Positions 1 through 9,977 of a stretch of DNA of 64,000 nt are shown here, one piece after another (position 1 is the first letter of the stretch; each line of letters begins with the position of its first letter). Source of the stretch: Leptoclinus maculatus (Eukaryota > Chordata > Actinopteri > Perciformes > Stichaeidae); NCBI GenBank assembly GCA_032191485.1, contig JAVDOI010000040.1, positions 739,001 through 803,000 of the forward strand, in the 5' to 3' direction. The translations under genes were made by a program, and so were the position numbers. Under the pieces are notes generated by a model. The model had not been told where the DNA came from. It was given only the letters and a program-made list of their open reading frames with translations, and ran no database searches.

Positions 1-75
1 CCCTCTTTAAGATGTGGGCAGGAGTATGGGAATGGGTGTGGCTTCAGATTTGGAACAGGGCACGTCAATTTAGGC

Positions 76-94
76 TTACTATGAGCGTTTTGAC
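76..94 (+). promoter_or_regulatory. Candidate U5 proximal sequence element (representative)
   Basis: ACTATGA at 78-84 lies 60 bases before the U5 start. Class B units have ACCATGA here, identical to the core before U2. Spacing and similarity suggest binding of the SNAPc complex that directs RNA polymerase II to snRNA genes. Inferred from position and from the match among the three gene types. Confidence 0.5.
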
Positions 95-137
95 TGGGAC
101 AACTAGGGACTTCGGCTGCTCTTGACAAGAGTGCTGT

Positions 138-257
138 ACTTACTTTGGTTTCTCTTCATAACGCACAAGTCTTTCGCCTTTTACTAAAGACTTCCGTGGA
201 GAGGAACACCAATGAGTTCAACCTATTTTTAGCAGGCTTTGCCGTTTGGCTGAGTAC
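138..257 (+). ncRNA. RNU5: U5 snRNA, unit 1 (class A)
   Basis: U5 is the core RNA of the U5 and U4/U6.U5 particles; it holds the exon ends in the spliceosome. Recognised from the 5' stem strand GGTTTCTCTTC, the invariant loop I CGCCTTTTACTAAAG, the partner strand GGAGAGGAAC, and an Sm site (ATTTTTAG) followed by a 3' hairpin. About 120 nt, close to the 116-nt vertebrate form. The start is placed at A138 because the proximal element ACTATGA then lies 60 bases upstream, as for U1 and U2; 142 is an alternative. The 3' end is approximate. Class A has CGCACAAG after the 5' stem and GAGTACAC at the end of the terminal hairpin. Confidence 0.9.
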
Positions 258-375
258 ACTTGTACACTTGTGAAAAGATAAAAAGCTGTCCTTAACTAGA
301 CCAAGGTTCTTGACCATGGAGTGCTTGGATGGGTGTGCCAACCTGTAGCCACTGCTATGACCCATTGAAAGAACT

Positions 376-394
376 GCACCATGACAAGGGAGAA
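376..394 (+). promoter_or_regulatory. Candidate U2 proximal sequence element (representative)
   Basis: GCACCATGACAAGGGAGAA lies 61 to 43 bases before U2, with the core ACCATGA at -59. It resembles the vertebrate PSE and matches the elements at the same distance before U1 and U5. It recurs in every unit, about 61 bases before each U2. Confidence 0.6.
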
Positions 395-436
395 ATGTGT
401 CAGGAGGTTGACACAGGAAGCAAACAGTTGGGGGTC

Positions 437-623
437 ATCGCTTCTCGGCCTTTTGGCTAAGATCAAGTGTAGTATCTGTTCTTATCAGTTTAATATCTGA
501 TATGTCCTCTATATGAGGATAACGTATTAAGCAGATTTTTAGCATCGGGAGATGAAAAAGAGGCTTGCTCCGTTCACTCCACGCATTGACCCGGTATTGC
601 AGCATTGCCGGGAACGGTGCACT
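437..623 (+). ncRNA. RNU2: U2 snRNA, unit 1
   Basis: U2 pairs with the intron branch point in the major spliceosome. The sequence opens with ATCGCTTCTCGGCCTTTTGG as in other vertebrates. It holds the branch-point recognition segment GTGTAGTATCTG, stem-loop IIa/IIb, the Sm site GATTTTTAGC, and 3' stem-loops ending GGAACGGTGCACT. Its length of 187 nt is as expected. The start is fixed by the conserved 5' end. This copy has AAAAAGAGGC ahead of the TTGCTCC loop (shared with units 4, 7 and 9), where the others have AAAAAGGGGC. Confidence 0.97.
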
Positions 624-730
624 CCTCAAATGCCTTGTGGACAACCAAACACCAATCCAAATGGATCAGTCTGATGATTAACTTCACACTGTAATGAATG
701 ACGAGAGTCTCGCTGTCTATCTTAGAGGCT

Positions 731-1050
731 GTGTGTGATCTGTGTTCTGTGTGTGATCTGTGTTCTGTGTGTGATCTGGGATTTGTGTTCTGTGTTCTGT
801 GTGTGATCTCTGTGTTCTATCTGTGATGTGTGTGATCTGTGTTCCGTGTTCCGTGTGTGATCTCTGTGTTCTATCTGTGATCTGTGTGTGATCTCTGTGT
901 TCTGTGTTCTGTGTGTGATCTGTGTTCCGTGTGTGATCTCTGTGTTCTGTGTGTGATCTGTGTTCTATCTGTGATCTGTGTGTGTTCTGTGTGATCTGTG
1001 TTCTGTGTGTGATCTCTGTGTTGTGTGATCTGTGTGATCTGTGTTCTGTC
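731..1050 (+). repeat. GT-rich minisatellite, short form (representative of short units)
   Basis: Degenerate tandem repeat of blocks such as GTGTGTGATCTGTGTTCT (about 18 bases) between U2 and U1. Short forms lie at 731-1050, 2564-2883, 6423-6742, 8256-8575, 12114-12415, 15956-16257, 17773-18092, 19606-19925, 40681-41000, 44540-44859 and 62294-62595. Units 7, 9 and 18 (12114, 15956, 62294) are 18 bases shorter. The antisense strand is open over long distances only because the repeat lacks stop codons. It is not coding. Confidence 0.9.
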
Positions 1051-1279
1051 TGACGCCCCTCATGGAACATCGCTGTGCTCCCAGCCTCAAATCACTGTAT
1101 GCATCAGCCCTGACTGCTTGGCGACATTTCCATCTCTGAATGCCAATTTCTGTCCTCCGAGTCAGATTGTGGGTTGAGGTCCTTTTGTAGCCTTTATTTC
1201 TTTTGCAGTTTGTCCAGAAAAGTGCAAGCATTGCTGTGCAGCAGTGTCTGTTGTATGCTGTGAAGCTGTGTGTTGAGTA

Positions 1280-1592
1280 ATGCAAATTGCCCGGGTTCGC
1301 CAAGATAAGTGGGTGTGGCCTTCTGGATGTGCCTTAAGTGATTGTGTGTTCTCACTGATATTTTCCCTTCTTTGTGGGAGAAATGTGTTCCGAAGATTCT
1401 TCCATTGTTAGCATGCTTAGGTTTTAGGCTTTCGTTTGGTTGCTGGGCTGTGTTTGCATTCTCAGAAGCAGAAACAGCTTGCCAATGGAAGCTAATGCTA
1501 AAGGACTGCACTCTGGGATTATGCCATCTGGGAACCGTCATCCGGAGTACTATGTCTGGGAATGCCGCCCCTGCCACTGTCTCTTCCAACTC
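1280..1592 (+). promoter_or_regulatory. U1 upstream control region (representative)
   Basis: A perfect octamer ATGCAAAT (1280-1287, -313 relative to U1) fits the distal element of snRNA enhancers. A second octamer-like GTTTGCAT lies at 1452-1459. The proximal element is placed at about 1532-1550, with core ACCGTCA starting 59 bases before U1. The region recurs in every unit. Two variants exist around 1480: one reads CTTGCCAATGG (units 1, 2, 4, 5, 10, 11, 14, 16). The other reads CTTGTTTGCTGTGTG (units 3, 6-9, 12, 13, 15, 17, 18). Confidence 0.6.
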
Positions 1593-1756
1593 ATACTTAC
1601 CTGGCAGGGGAGATACCATGATCAAGAAGGTGGTTCACCCAGGGCGAGGCCCAGCCATTGCACTCTGGTTGTGCTGACCACTGCGAATTCCCCAAATGTG
1701 GGAATCTCGACTGCATAATTTCTGGTAGTGGGGGACTGCGTTCGCGCTCTCCCCTG
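1593..1756 (+). ncRNA. RNU1: U1 snRNA, unit 1
   Basis: U1 recognises the 5' splice site. The sequence opens with ATACTTACCTG, complementary to the splice donor, and runs through stem-loop I. It has the U1A-binding loop ATTGCACTC, the Sm site AATTTCTGG, and a final stem ending CGCTCTCCCCTG. Its length of 164 nt equals the vertebrate RNA. A 3'-box-like GTTGAAAAAAATATCAAG follows shortly after. This copy has T in place of C just after the U1A core (ACTCTGG, as in unit 4). Confidence 0.97.
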
Positions 1757-1970
1757 ATTGTCATGTTGAAAAAAATATCAAGTGGTTTGTACTTTTGATT
1801 GGAGGGGAGGAAATAGTACAATGGAGAATATTGCCCTCTTTAAGATGTGGGCAGGAGTATGGGAATGGGTGTGGCTTCAGATTTGGAACAGGGCACGTCA
1901 ATTTAGGCTTACTATGAGCGTTTTGACTGGGACAACTAGGGACTTCGGCTGCTCTTGACAAGAGTGCTGT

Positions 1971-2090
1971 ACTTACTTTGGTTTCTCTTCATAACGCACA
2001 AGTCTTTCGCCTTTTACTAAAGACTTCCGTGGAGAGGAACACCAATGAGTTCAACCTATTTTTAGCAGGCTTTGCCGTTTGGCTGAGTAC
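1971..2090 (+). ncRNA. RNU5: U5 snRNA, unit 2 (class A)
   Basis: Same as unit 1 in loop I, Sm site and class A terminal hairpin; no lesion seen. Confidence 0.9.
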
Positions 2091-2269
2091 ACTTGTACAC
2101 TTGTGAAAAGATAAAAAGCTGTCCTTAACTAGACCAAGGTTCTTGACCATGGAGTGCTTGGATGGGTGTGCCAACCTGTAGCCACTGCTATGACCCATTG
2201 AAAGAACTGCACCATGACAAGGGAGAAATGTGTCAGGAGGTTGACACAGGAAGCAAACAGTTGGGGGTC

Positions 2270-2456
2270 ATCGCTTCTCGGCCTTTTGGCTAAGATCAAG
2301 TGTAGTATCTGTTCTTATCAGTTTAATATCTGATATGTCCTCTATATGAGGATAACGTATTAAGCAGATTTTTAGCATCGGGAGATGAAAAAGGGGCTTG
2401 CTCCGTTCACTCCACGCATTGACCCGGTATTGCAGCATTGCCGGGAACGGTGCACT
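2270..2456 (+). ncRNA. RNU2: U2 snRNA, unit 2
   Basis: Intact 187-nt copy with the AAAAAGGGGC form of stem-loop III. Confidence 0.97.
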
Positions 2457-3425
2457 CCTCAAATGCCTTGTGGACAACCAAACACCAATCCAAATGGATC
2501 AGTCTGATGATTAACTTCACACTGTAATGAATGACGAGAGTCTCGCTGTCTATCTTAGAGGCTGTGTGTGATCTGTGTTCTGTGTGTGATCTGTGTTCTG
2601 TGTGTGATCTGGGATTTGTGTTCTGTGTTCTGTGTGTGATCTCTGTGTTCTATCTGTGATGTGTGTGATCTGTGTTCCGTGTTCCGTGTGTGATCTCTGT
2701 GTTCTATCTGTGATCTGTGTGTGATCTCTGTGTTCTGTGTTCTGTGTGTGATCTGTGTTCCGTGTGTGATCTCTGTGTTCTGTGTGTGATCTGTGTTCTA
2801 TCTGTGATCTGTGTGTGTTCTGTGTGATCTGTGTTCTGTGTGTGATCTCTGTGTTGTGTGATCTGTGTGATCTGTGTTCTGTCTGACGCCCCTCATGGAA
2901 CATCGCTGTGCTCCCAGCCTCAAATCACTGTATGCATCAGCCCTGACTGCTTGGCAACATTTCCAGCTCTGAATGCCAATTTCTGTCCTCCGAGTCAGAT
3001 TGTGGGTTGAGGTCCTTTTGTAGCCTTTATTTCTTTTGCAGTTTGTCCAGAAAAGTGCAAGCATTGCTGTGCAGCAGTGTCTGTTGTATGCTGTGAAGCT
3101 GTGTGTTGAGTAATGCAAATTGCCCGGGTTCGCCAAGATAAGTGGGTGTGGCCTTCTGGATGTGCCTTAAGTGATTGTGTGTTCTCACTGATATTTTCCC
3201 TTCTTTGTGGGAGAAATGTGTTCCGAAGATTCTTCCATTGTTAGCATGCTTAGGTTTTAGGCTTTCGTTTGGTTGCTGGGCTGTGTTTGCATTCTCAGAA
3301 GCAGAAACAGCTTGCCAATGGAAGCTAATGCTAAAGGACTGCACTCTGGGATTATGCCATCTGGGAACCGTCATCCGGAGTACTATGTCTGGGAATGCCG
3401 CCCCTGCCGCTGTCTCTTCCAACTC

Positions 3426-3589
3426 ATACTTACCTGGCAGGGGAGATACCATGATCAAGAAGGTGGTTCACCCAGGGCGAGGCCCAGCCGTTGCACTCCG
3501 GTTGTGCTGACCACTGCGAATTCCCCAAATGTGGGAATCTCGACTGCATAATTTCTGGTAGTGGGGGACTGCGTTCGCGCTCTCCCCTG
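3426..3589 (+). ncRNA. RNU1: U1 snRNA, unit 2 (U1A-loop variant)
   Basis: Full-length 164 nt with an intact donor-pairing end. The U1A-binding loop reads GTTGCACTCC instead of ATTGCACTCC, a change at the first base of the protein-recognised heptamer that may weaken U1A binding. Confidence 0.95.
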
Positions 3590-3803
3590 ATTGTCATGTT
3601 GAAAAAAATATCAAGTGGTTTGTACTTTTGATTGGAGGGGAGGAAATAGTACTATGGAGAATATTGCCCTCTTTAAGATGTGGGCAGGAGTATGGGAATG
3701 GGTGTGGCTTCAGATTTGGAACAGGGCACGTCAATTTAGGCTTACCATGAGCGTTTTGACTGGGACAACTAGGGACTTCGGCTGCTCTTGACAAGAGTGC
3801 TGT

Positions 3804-3923
3804 ACTTACTTTGGTTTCTCTTCATAGCGCTTAAGTCTTTCGCCTTTTACTAAAGACTTCCGTGGAGAGCAACACCAATGAGTTCAACCTATTTTTAGCA
3901 GGCTTTGCCGTTTGGCTGAGCCT
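3804..3923 (+). ncRNA. RNU5: U5 snRNA, unit 3 (class B)
   Basis: Class B: GCTTAAG after the 5' stem, GAGAGCAAC instead of GAGAGGAAC on the partner strand, and a terminal hairpin ending GAGCC, which pairs fully with GGCT. A private A-to-G change gives CATAGCGC. Loop I and Sm site are intact. Confidence 0.9.
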
Positions 3924-4099
3924 TGTACACTTGTGAAAAGATAAAAAGCTGTCCTTAACTAGACCAAGGTTCTTGACCATGGAGTGCTTGGATGGGTGTG
4001 CCAACCTGTAGCCACTGCTATGACCCATTGAAAGAACTGCACCATGACAAGGGAGAAATGTGTCAGGAGGTTGACACAGGAAGCAAACAGTTGGGGGTC

Positions 4100-4286
4100 A
4101 TCGCTTCTCGGCCTTTTGGCTAAGATCAAGTGTAGTATCTGTTCTTATCAGTTTCATATCTGATATGTCCTCTATATGAGGATAACGTATTAAGCAGATT
4201 TTTAGCATCGGGAGATGAAAAAGGGGCTTGCTCCGTTCACTCCACGCATTGACCCGGTATTGCAGCATTGCCGGGAACGGTGCACT
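4100..4286 (+). ncRNA. RNU2: U2 snRNA, unit 3 (stem-loop IIa variant)
   Basis: Intact 187 nt, with GTTTCATATCTG in place of GTTTAATATCTG in the stem-loop IIa region. The same change occurs in units 6, 8, 12 and 15, always beside a class B U5. Confidence 0.97.
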
Positions 4287-4397
4287 CCTCAAATGCCTTG
4301 TGGACAACCAAACACCAATCCAAATGGATCAGTCTGTTGATTAACTTCACACTGTAATGAATGACGAGAGTCTCATTCGCTGTCTATCTTAGAGGCT

Positions 4398-4907
4398 GTG
4401 TGTGTGTGATCTGTGTTCTGTGTGTGTTCTCTGTGTTGTGTGATCTGTGTTCTGTGTGTGATCTGGGATTTGTGTTCTGTGTTCTGTGTGTGATCTCTGT
4501 GTTCTATCTGTGATGTGTGTGATCTGTGTTCCGTGTTCCGTGTGTGATCTCTGTGATCTATGTGTGATCTCTGTGTTCTGTGTGTGATCTGTGTTCCGTG
4601 TGTGATCTCTGTGTTCTATCTGTGATCTGTGTTTGTTCTGTGTGATCTGTGTTCTGTGTGTGATCTCTGTGTTCTATCTGTGATGTGTGTGATCTGTGTT
4701 CCGTGTTCCGTGTGTGATCTCTGTGTTCTATCTGTGATCTGTGTGTGATCTCTGTGTTCTGTGTTCTGTGTGTGATCTGTGTTCCGTGTGTGATCTCTGT
4801 GTTCTGTGTGTGATCTGTGTTCTATCTGTGATCTGTGTGTGTTCTGTGTGATCTGTGTTCTGTGTGTGATCTCTGTGTTGTGTGATCTGTGTGATCTGTG
4901 TTCTGTC
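4398..4907 (+). repeat. GT-rich minisatellite, long form (representative of long units)
   Basis: Same blocks as the short form, with about 190 extra bases at the U2 side, partly a second copy of the block that follows. Long forms lie at 4398-4907, 10089-10598, 13931-14440, 36627-37136, 38656-39165, 42515-43024 and 46374-46883. This length difference accounts for most of the 1.83 versus 2.03 kb unit sizes. Confidence 0.9.
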
Positions 4908-5451
4908 TGACGCCCCTCATGGAACATCGCTGTGCTCCCAGCCTCAAATCACTGTATGCATCAGCCCTGACTGCTTGGCGACATTTCCAGCTCTGAATGC
5001 CAATTTCTGTCCTCCGAGTCAGATTGTGGGTTGAGGTCCTTTTGTAGCCTTTATTTCTTTTGCAGTTTGTCCAGAAAAGTGCAAGCATTGCTGTGCAGCA
5101 GTGTCTGTTGTATGCTGTGAAGCTGTGTGTTGAGTAATGCAAATTGCCCGGGTTCGCCAAGATAAGTGGGTGTGGCCTTCTGGATGTGCCTAAAGTGATT
5201 GTGTGTTCTCACTGATATTTTCCCTTCTTTGTGGGAGAAATGTGTTCCGAAGATTCTTCCATTGTTAGCATGCTTAGGTTTTAGGCTTTCGTTTGGTTGC
5301 TGGGCTGTGTTTGCATTCTCAGAAGCAGAAACAGCTTGTTTGCTGTGTGCTAAATGCTAAAGGACTGCACTCTGGGATTATGCCATCTGGGAACCGTCAT
5401 CCGGAGTACTATGTCTGGGAATGCCGCCCCTGCCGCTGTCTCTTCCAACTC

Positions 5452-5615
5452 ATACTTACCTGGCAGGGGAGATACCATGATCAAGAAGGTGGTTCACCCA
5501 GGGCGAGGCCCAGCCATTGCACTCCGGTTGTGCTGACCACTGCGAATTCCCCAAATGTGGGAATCTCGACTGCATAATTTCTGGTAGTGGGGGACTGCGT
5601 TCGCGCTCTCCCCTG
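5452..5615 (+). ncRNA. RNU1: U1 snRNA, unit 3
   Basis: Intact 164-nt copy with the commonest sequence in the array (GGCAGGGGAG, ATTGCACTCC). Upstream region is of the CTTGTTTGCTG type. Confidence 0.97.
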
Positions 5616-5829
5616 ATTGTCATGTTGAAAAAAATATCAAGTGGTTTGTACTTTTGATTGGAGGGGAGGAAATAGTACAATGGAGAATATTGCCCTCTTT
5701 AAGATGTGGGCAGGAGTATGGGAATGGGTGTGGCTTCAGATTTGGAACAGGGCACGTCAATTTAGGCTTACTATGAGCGTTTTGACTGGGACAACTAGGG
5801 ACTTCGGCTGCTCTTGACAAGAGTGCTGT

Positions 5830-5949
5830 ACTTACTTTGGTTTCTCTTCATAACGCACAAGTCTTTCGCCTTTTACTAAAGACTTCCGTGGAGAGGAACA
5901 CCAATGAGTTCAACCTATTTTTAGCAGGCTTTGCCGTTTGGCTGAGTAC
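5830..5949 (+). ncRNA. RNU5: U5 snRNA, unit 4 (class A)
   Basis: Intact class A copy. Confidence 0.9.
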
Positions 5950-6128
5950 ACTTGTACACTTGTGAAAAGATAAAAAGCTGTCCTTAACTAGACCAAGGTT
6001 CTTGACCATGGAGTGCTTGGATGGGTGTGCCAACCTGTAGCCACTGCTATGACCCATTGAAAGAACTGCACCATGACAAGGGAGAAATGTGTCAGGAGGT
6101 TGACACAGGAAGCAAACAGTTGGGGGTC

Positions 6129-6315
6129 ATCGCTTCTCGGCCTTTTGGCTAAGATCAAGTGTAGTATCTGTTCTTATCAGTTTAATATCTGATATGTCCT
6201 CTATATGAGGATAACGTATTAAGCAGATTTTTAGCATCGGGAGATGAAAAAGAGGCTTGCTCCGTTCACTCCACGCATTGACCCGGTATTGCAGCATTGC
6301 CGGGAACGGTGCACT
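6129..6315 (+). ncRNA. RNU2: U2 snRNA, unit 4
   Basis: Intact copy with the AAAAAGAGGC form. Confidence 0.97.
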
Positions 6316-7284
6316 CCTCAAATGCCTTGTGGACAACCAAACACCAATCCAAATGGATCAGTCTGATGATTAACTTCACACTGTAATGAATGACGAGAGT
6401 CTCGCTGTCTATCTTAGAGGCTGTGTGTGATCTGTGTTCTGTGTGTGATCTGTGTTCTGTGTGTGATCTGGGATTTGTGTTCTGTGTTCTGTGTGTGATC
6501 TCTGTGTTCTATCTGTGATGTGTGTGATCTGTGTTCCGTGTTCCGTGTGTGATCTCTGTGTTCTATCTGTGATCTGTGTGTGATCTCTGTGTTCTGTGTT
6601 CTGTGTGTGATCTGTGTTCCGTGTGTGATCTCTGTGTTCTGTGTGTGATCTGTGTTCTATCTGTGATCTGTGTGTGTTCTGTGTGATCTGTGTTCTGTGT
6701 GTGATCTCTGTGTTGTGTGATCTGTGTGATCTGTGTTCTGTCTGACGCCCCTCATGGAACATCGCTGTGCTCCCAGCCTCAAATCACTGTATGCATCAGC
6801 CCTGACTGCTTGGCGACATTTCCAGCTCTGAATGCCAATTTCTGTCCTCCGAGTCAGATTGTGGGTTGAGGTCCTTTTGTAGCCTTTATTTCTTTTGCAG
6901 TTTGTCCAGAAAAGTGCAAGCCTTGCTGTGCAGCAGTGTCTGTTGTATGCTGTGAAGCTGTGTGTTGAGTAATGCAAATTGCCCGGGTTCGCCAAGATAA
7001 GTGGGTGTGGCCTTCTGGATGTGCCTTAAGTGATTGTGTGTTCTCACTGATATTTTCCCTTCTTTGTGGGAGAAATGTGTTCCGAAGATTCTTCCATTGT
7101 TAGCATGCTTAGGTTTTAGGCTTTCGTTTGGTTGCTGGGCTGTGTTTGCATTCTCAGAAGCAGAAACAGCTTGCCAATGGAAGCTAATGCTAAAGGACTG
7201 CACTCTGGGATTATGCCATCTGGGAACCGTCATCCGGAGTACTATGTCTGGGAATGCCGCCCCTGCCACTGTCTCTTCCAACTC

Positions 7285-7448
7285 ATACTTACCTGGCAGG
7301 GGAGATACCATGATCAAGAAGGTGGTTCACCCAGGGCGAGGCCCAGCCATTGCACTCTGGTTGTGCTGACCACTGCGAATTCCCCAAATGTGGGAATCTC
7401 GACTGCATAATTTCTGGTAGTGGGGGACTGCGTTCGCGCTCTCCCCTG
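7285..7448 (+). ncRNA. RNU1: U1 snRNA, unit 4
   Basis: Full length; shares the ACTCTGG variant with unit 1. Confidence 0.97.
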
Positions 7449-7662
7449 ATTGTCATGTTGAAAAAAATATCAAGTGGTTTGTACTTTTGATTGGAGGGGA
7501 GGAAATAGTACAATGGAGAATATTGCCCTCTTTAAGATGTGGGCAGGAGTATGGGAATGGGTGTGGCTTCAGATTTGGAACAGGGCACGTCAATTTAGGC
7601 TTACTATGAGCGTTTTGACTGGGACAACTAGGGACTTCGGCTGCTCTTGACAAGAGTGCTGT

Positions 7663-7782
7663 ACTTACTTTGGTTTCTCTTCATAACGCACAAGTCTTTC
7701 GCCTTTTACTAAAGACTTCCGTGGAGAGGAACACCAATGAGTTCAACCTATTTTTAGCAGGCTTTGCCGTTTGGCTGAGTAC
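7663..7782 (+). ncRNA. RNU5: U5 snRNA, unit 5 (class A)
   Basis: Intact class A copy. Confidence 0.9.
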
Positions 7783-7961
7783 ACTTGTACACTTGTGAAA
7801 AGATAAAAAGCTGTCCTTAACTAGACCAAGGTTCTTGACCATGGAGTGCTTGGATGGGTGTGCCAACCTGTAGCCACTGCTATGACCCATTGAAAGAACT
7901 GCACCATGACAAGGGAGAAATGTGTCAGGAGGTTGACACAGGAAGCAAACAGTTGGGGGTC

Positions 7962-8148
7962 ATCGCTTCTCGGCCTTTTGGCTAAGATCAAGTGTAGTAT
8001 CTGTTCTTATCAGTTTAATATCTGATATGTCCTCTATATGAGGATAACGTATTAAGCAGATTTTTAGCATCGGGAGATGAAAAAGGGGCTTGCTCCGTTC
8101 ACTCCACGCATTGACCCGGTATTGCAGCATTGCCGGGAACGGTGCACT
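7962..8148 (+). ncRNA. RNU2: U2 snRNA, unit 5
   Basis: Intact copy, AAAAAGGGGC form. Confidence 0.97.
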
Positions 8149-9117
8149 CCTCAAATGCCTTGTGGACAACCAAACACCAATCCAAATGGATCAGTCTGAT
8201 GATTAACTTCACACTGTAATGAATGACGAGAGTCTCGCTGTCTATCTTAGAGGCTGTGTGTGATCTGTGTTCTGTGTGTGATCTGTGTTCTGTGTGTGAT
8301 CTGGGATTTGTGTTCTGTGTTCTGTGTGTGATCTCTGTGTTCTATCTGTGATGTGTGTGATCTGTGTTCCGTGTTCCGTGTGTGATCTCTGTGTTCTATC
8401 TGTGATCTGTGTGTGATCTCTGTGTTCTGTGTTCTGTGTGTGATCTGTGTTCCGTGTGTGATCTCTGTGTTCTGTGTGTGATCTGTGTTCTATCTGTGAT
8501 CTGTGTGTGTTCTGTGTGATCTGTGTTCTGTGTGTGATCTCTGTGTTGTGTGATCTGTGTGATCTGTGTTCTGTCTGACGCCCCTCATGGAACATCGCTG
8601 TGCTCCCAGCCTCAAATCACTGTATGCATCAGCCCTGACTGCTTGGCAACATTTCCAGCTCTGAATGCCAATTTCTGTCCTCCGAGTCAGATTGTGGGTT
8701 GAGGTCCTTTTGTAGCCTTTATTTCTTTTGCAGTTTGTCCAGAAAAGTGCAAGCATTGCTGTGCAGCAGTGTCTGTTGTATGCTGTGAAGCTGTGTGTTG
8801 AGTAATGCAAATTGCCCGGGTTCGCCAAGATAAGTGGGTGTGGCCTTCTGGATGTGCCTTAAGTGATTGTGTGTTCTCACTGATATTTTCCCTTCTTTGT
8901 GGGAGAAATGTGTTCCGAAGATTCTTCCATTGTTAGCATGCTTAGGTTTTAGGCTTTCGTTTGGTTGCTGGGCTGTGTTTGCATTCTCAGAAGCAGAAAC
9001 AGCTTGCCAATGGAAGCTAATGCTAAAGGACTGCACTCTGGGATTATGCCATCTGGGAACCGTCATCCGGAGTACTATGTCTGGGAATGCCGCCCCTGCC
9101 GCTGTGTCTTCCAACTC

Positions 9118-9281
9118 ATACTTACCTGGCAGGGCAGATACCATGATCAAGAAGGTGGTTCACCCAGGGCGAGGCCCAGCCATTGCACTCCGGTTGTGCT
9201 GACCACTGCGAATTCCCCAAATGTGGGAATCTCGACTGCATAATTTCTGGTAGTGGGGGACTGCGTTCGCGCTCTCCCCTG
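9118..9281 (+). ncRNA. RNU1: U1 snRNA, unit 5 (G18C variant)
   Basis: Full length. Base 18 is C rather than G (GGCAGGGCAG) at the base of stem I, the same change as in units 11, 14 and 16. The donor-pairing end and Sm site are intact. Confidence 0.95.
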
Positions 9282-9495
9282 ATTGTCATGTTGAAAAAAA
9301 TATCAAGTGGTTTGTACTTTTGATTGGAGGGGAGGAAATAGTACAATGGAGAATATTGCCCTCTTTAAGATGTGGGCAGGAGTATGGGAATGGGTGTGGC
9401 TTCAGATTTGGAACAGGGCACGTCAATTTAGGCTTACCATGAGCGTTTTGACTGGGACAACTAGGGACTTCGGCTGCTCTTGACAAGAGTGCTGT

Positions 9496-9615
9496 ACTTA
9501 CTTTGGTTTCTCTTCATAACGCTTAAGTCTTTCGCCTTTTACTAAAGACTTCCGTGGAGAGCAACACCAATGAGTTCAACCTATTTTTAGCAGGCTTTGC
9601 CGTTTGGCTGAGCCT
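9496..9615 (+). ncRNA. RNU5: U5 snRNA, unit 6 (class B)
   Basis: Class B copy with intact loop I and Sm site. The downstream flank has a one-base deletion (CTGTCCTAACT) shared only with unit 8. Confidence 0.9.
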
Positions 9616-9790
9616 TGTACACTTGTGAAAAGATAAAAAGCTGTCCTAACTAGACCAAGGTTCTTGACCATGGAGTGCTTGGATGGGTGTGCCAACCTGT
9701 AGCCACTGCTATGACCCATTGAAAGAACTGCACCATGACAAGGGAGAAATGTGTCAGGAGGTTGACACAGGAAGCAAACAGTTGGGGGTC

Positions 9791-9977
9791 ATCGCTTCTC
9801 GGCCTTTTGGCTAAGATCAAGTGTAGTATCTGTTCTTATCAGTTTCATATCTGATATGTCCTCTATATGAGGATAACGTATTAAGCAGATTTTTAGCATC
9901 GGGAGATGAAAAAGGGGCTTGCTCCGTTCACTCCACGCATTGACCCGGTATTGCAGCATTGCCGGGAACGGTGCACT
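9791..9977 (+). ncRNA. RNU2: U2 snRNA, unit 6 (stem-loop IIa variant)
   Basis: Intact, carries GTTTCATATCTG. Confidence 0.97.

Noticed and set aside
731..1050. CRISPR-like array
   Set aside because: Blocks are short, degenerate and contiguous with no unique spacers, and the context is eukaryotic.
717..1070. A histidine/threonine-rich antisense frame over the minisatellite
   Set aside because: The period of the GT-rich repeat lacks stops on that strand; the frame has no start context or conservation beyond the repeat itself.
156..2477. Antisense and sense open frames of 60-143 codons recurring in every array unit
   Set aside because: They overlap U5, U2, U1 or their flanks, recur only because the unit repeats, and change or vanish with single base differences. 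They are shadows of RNA genes.
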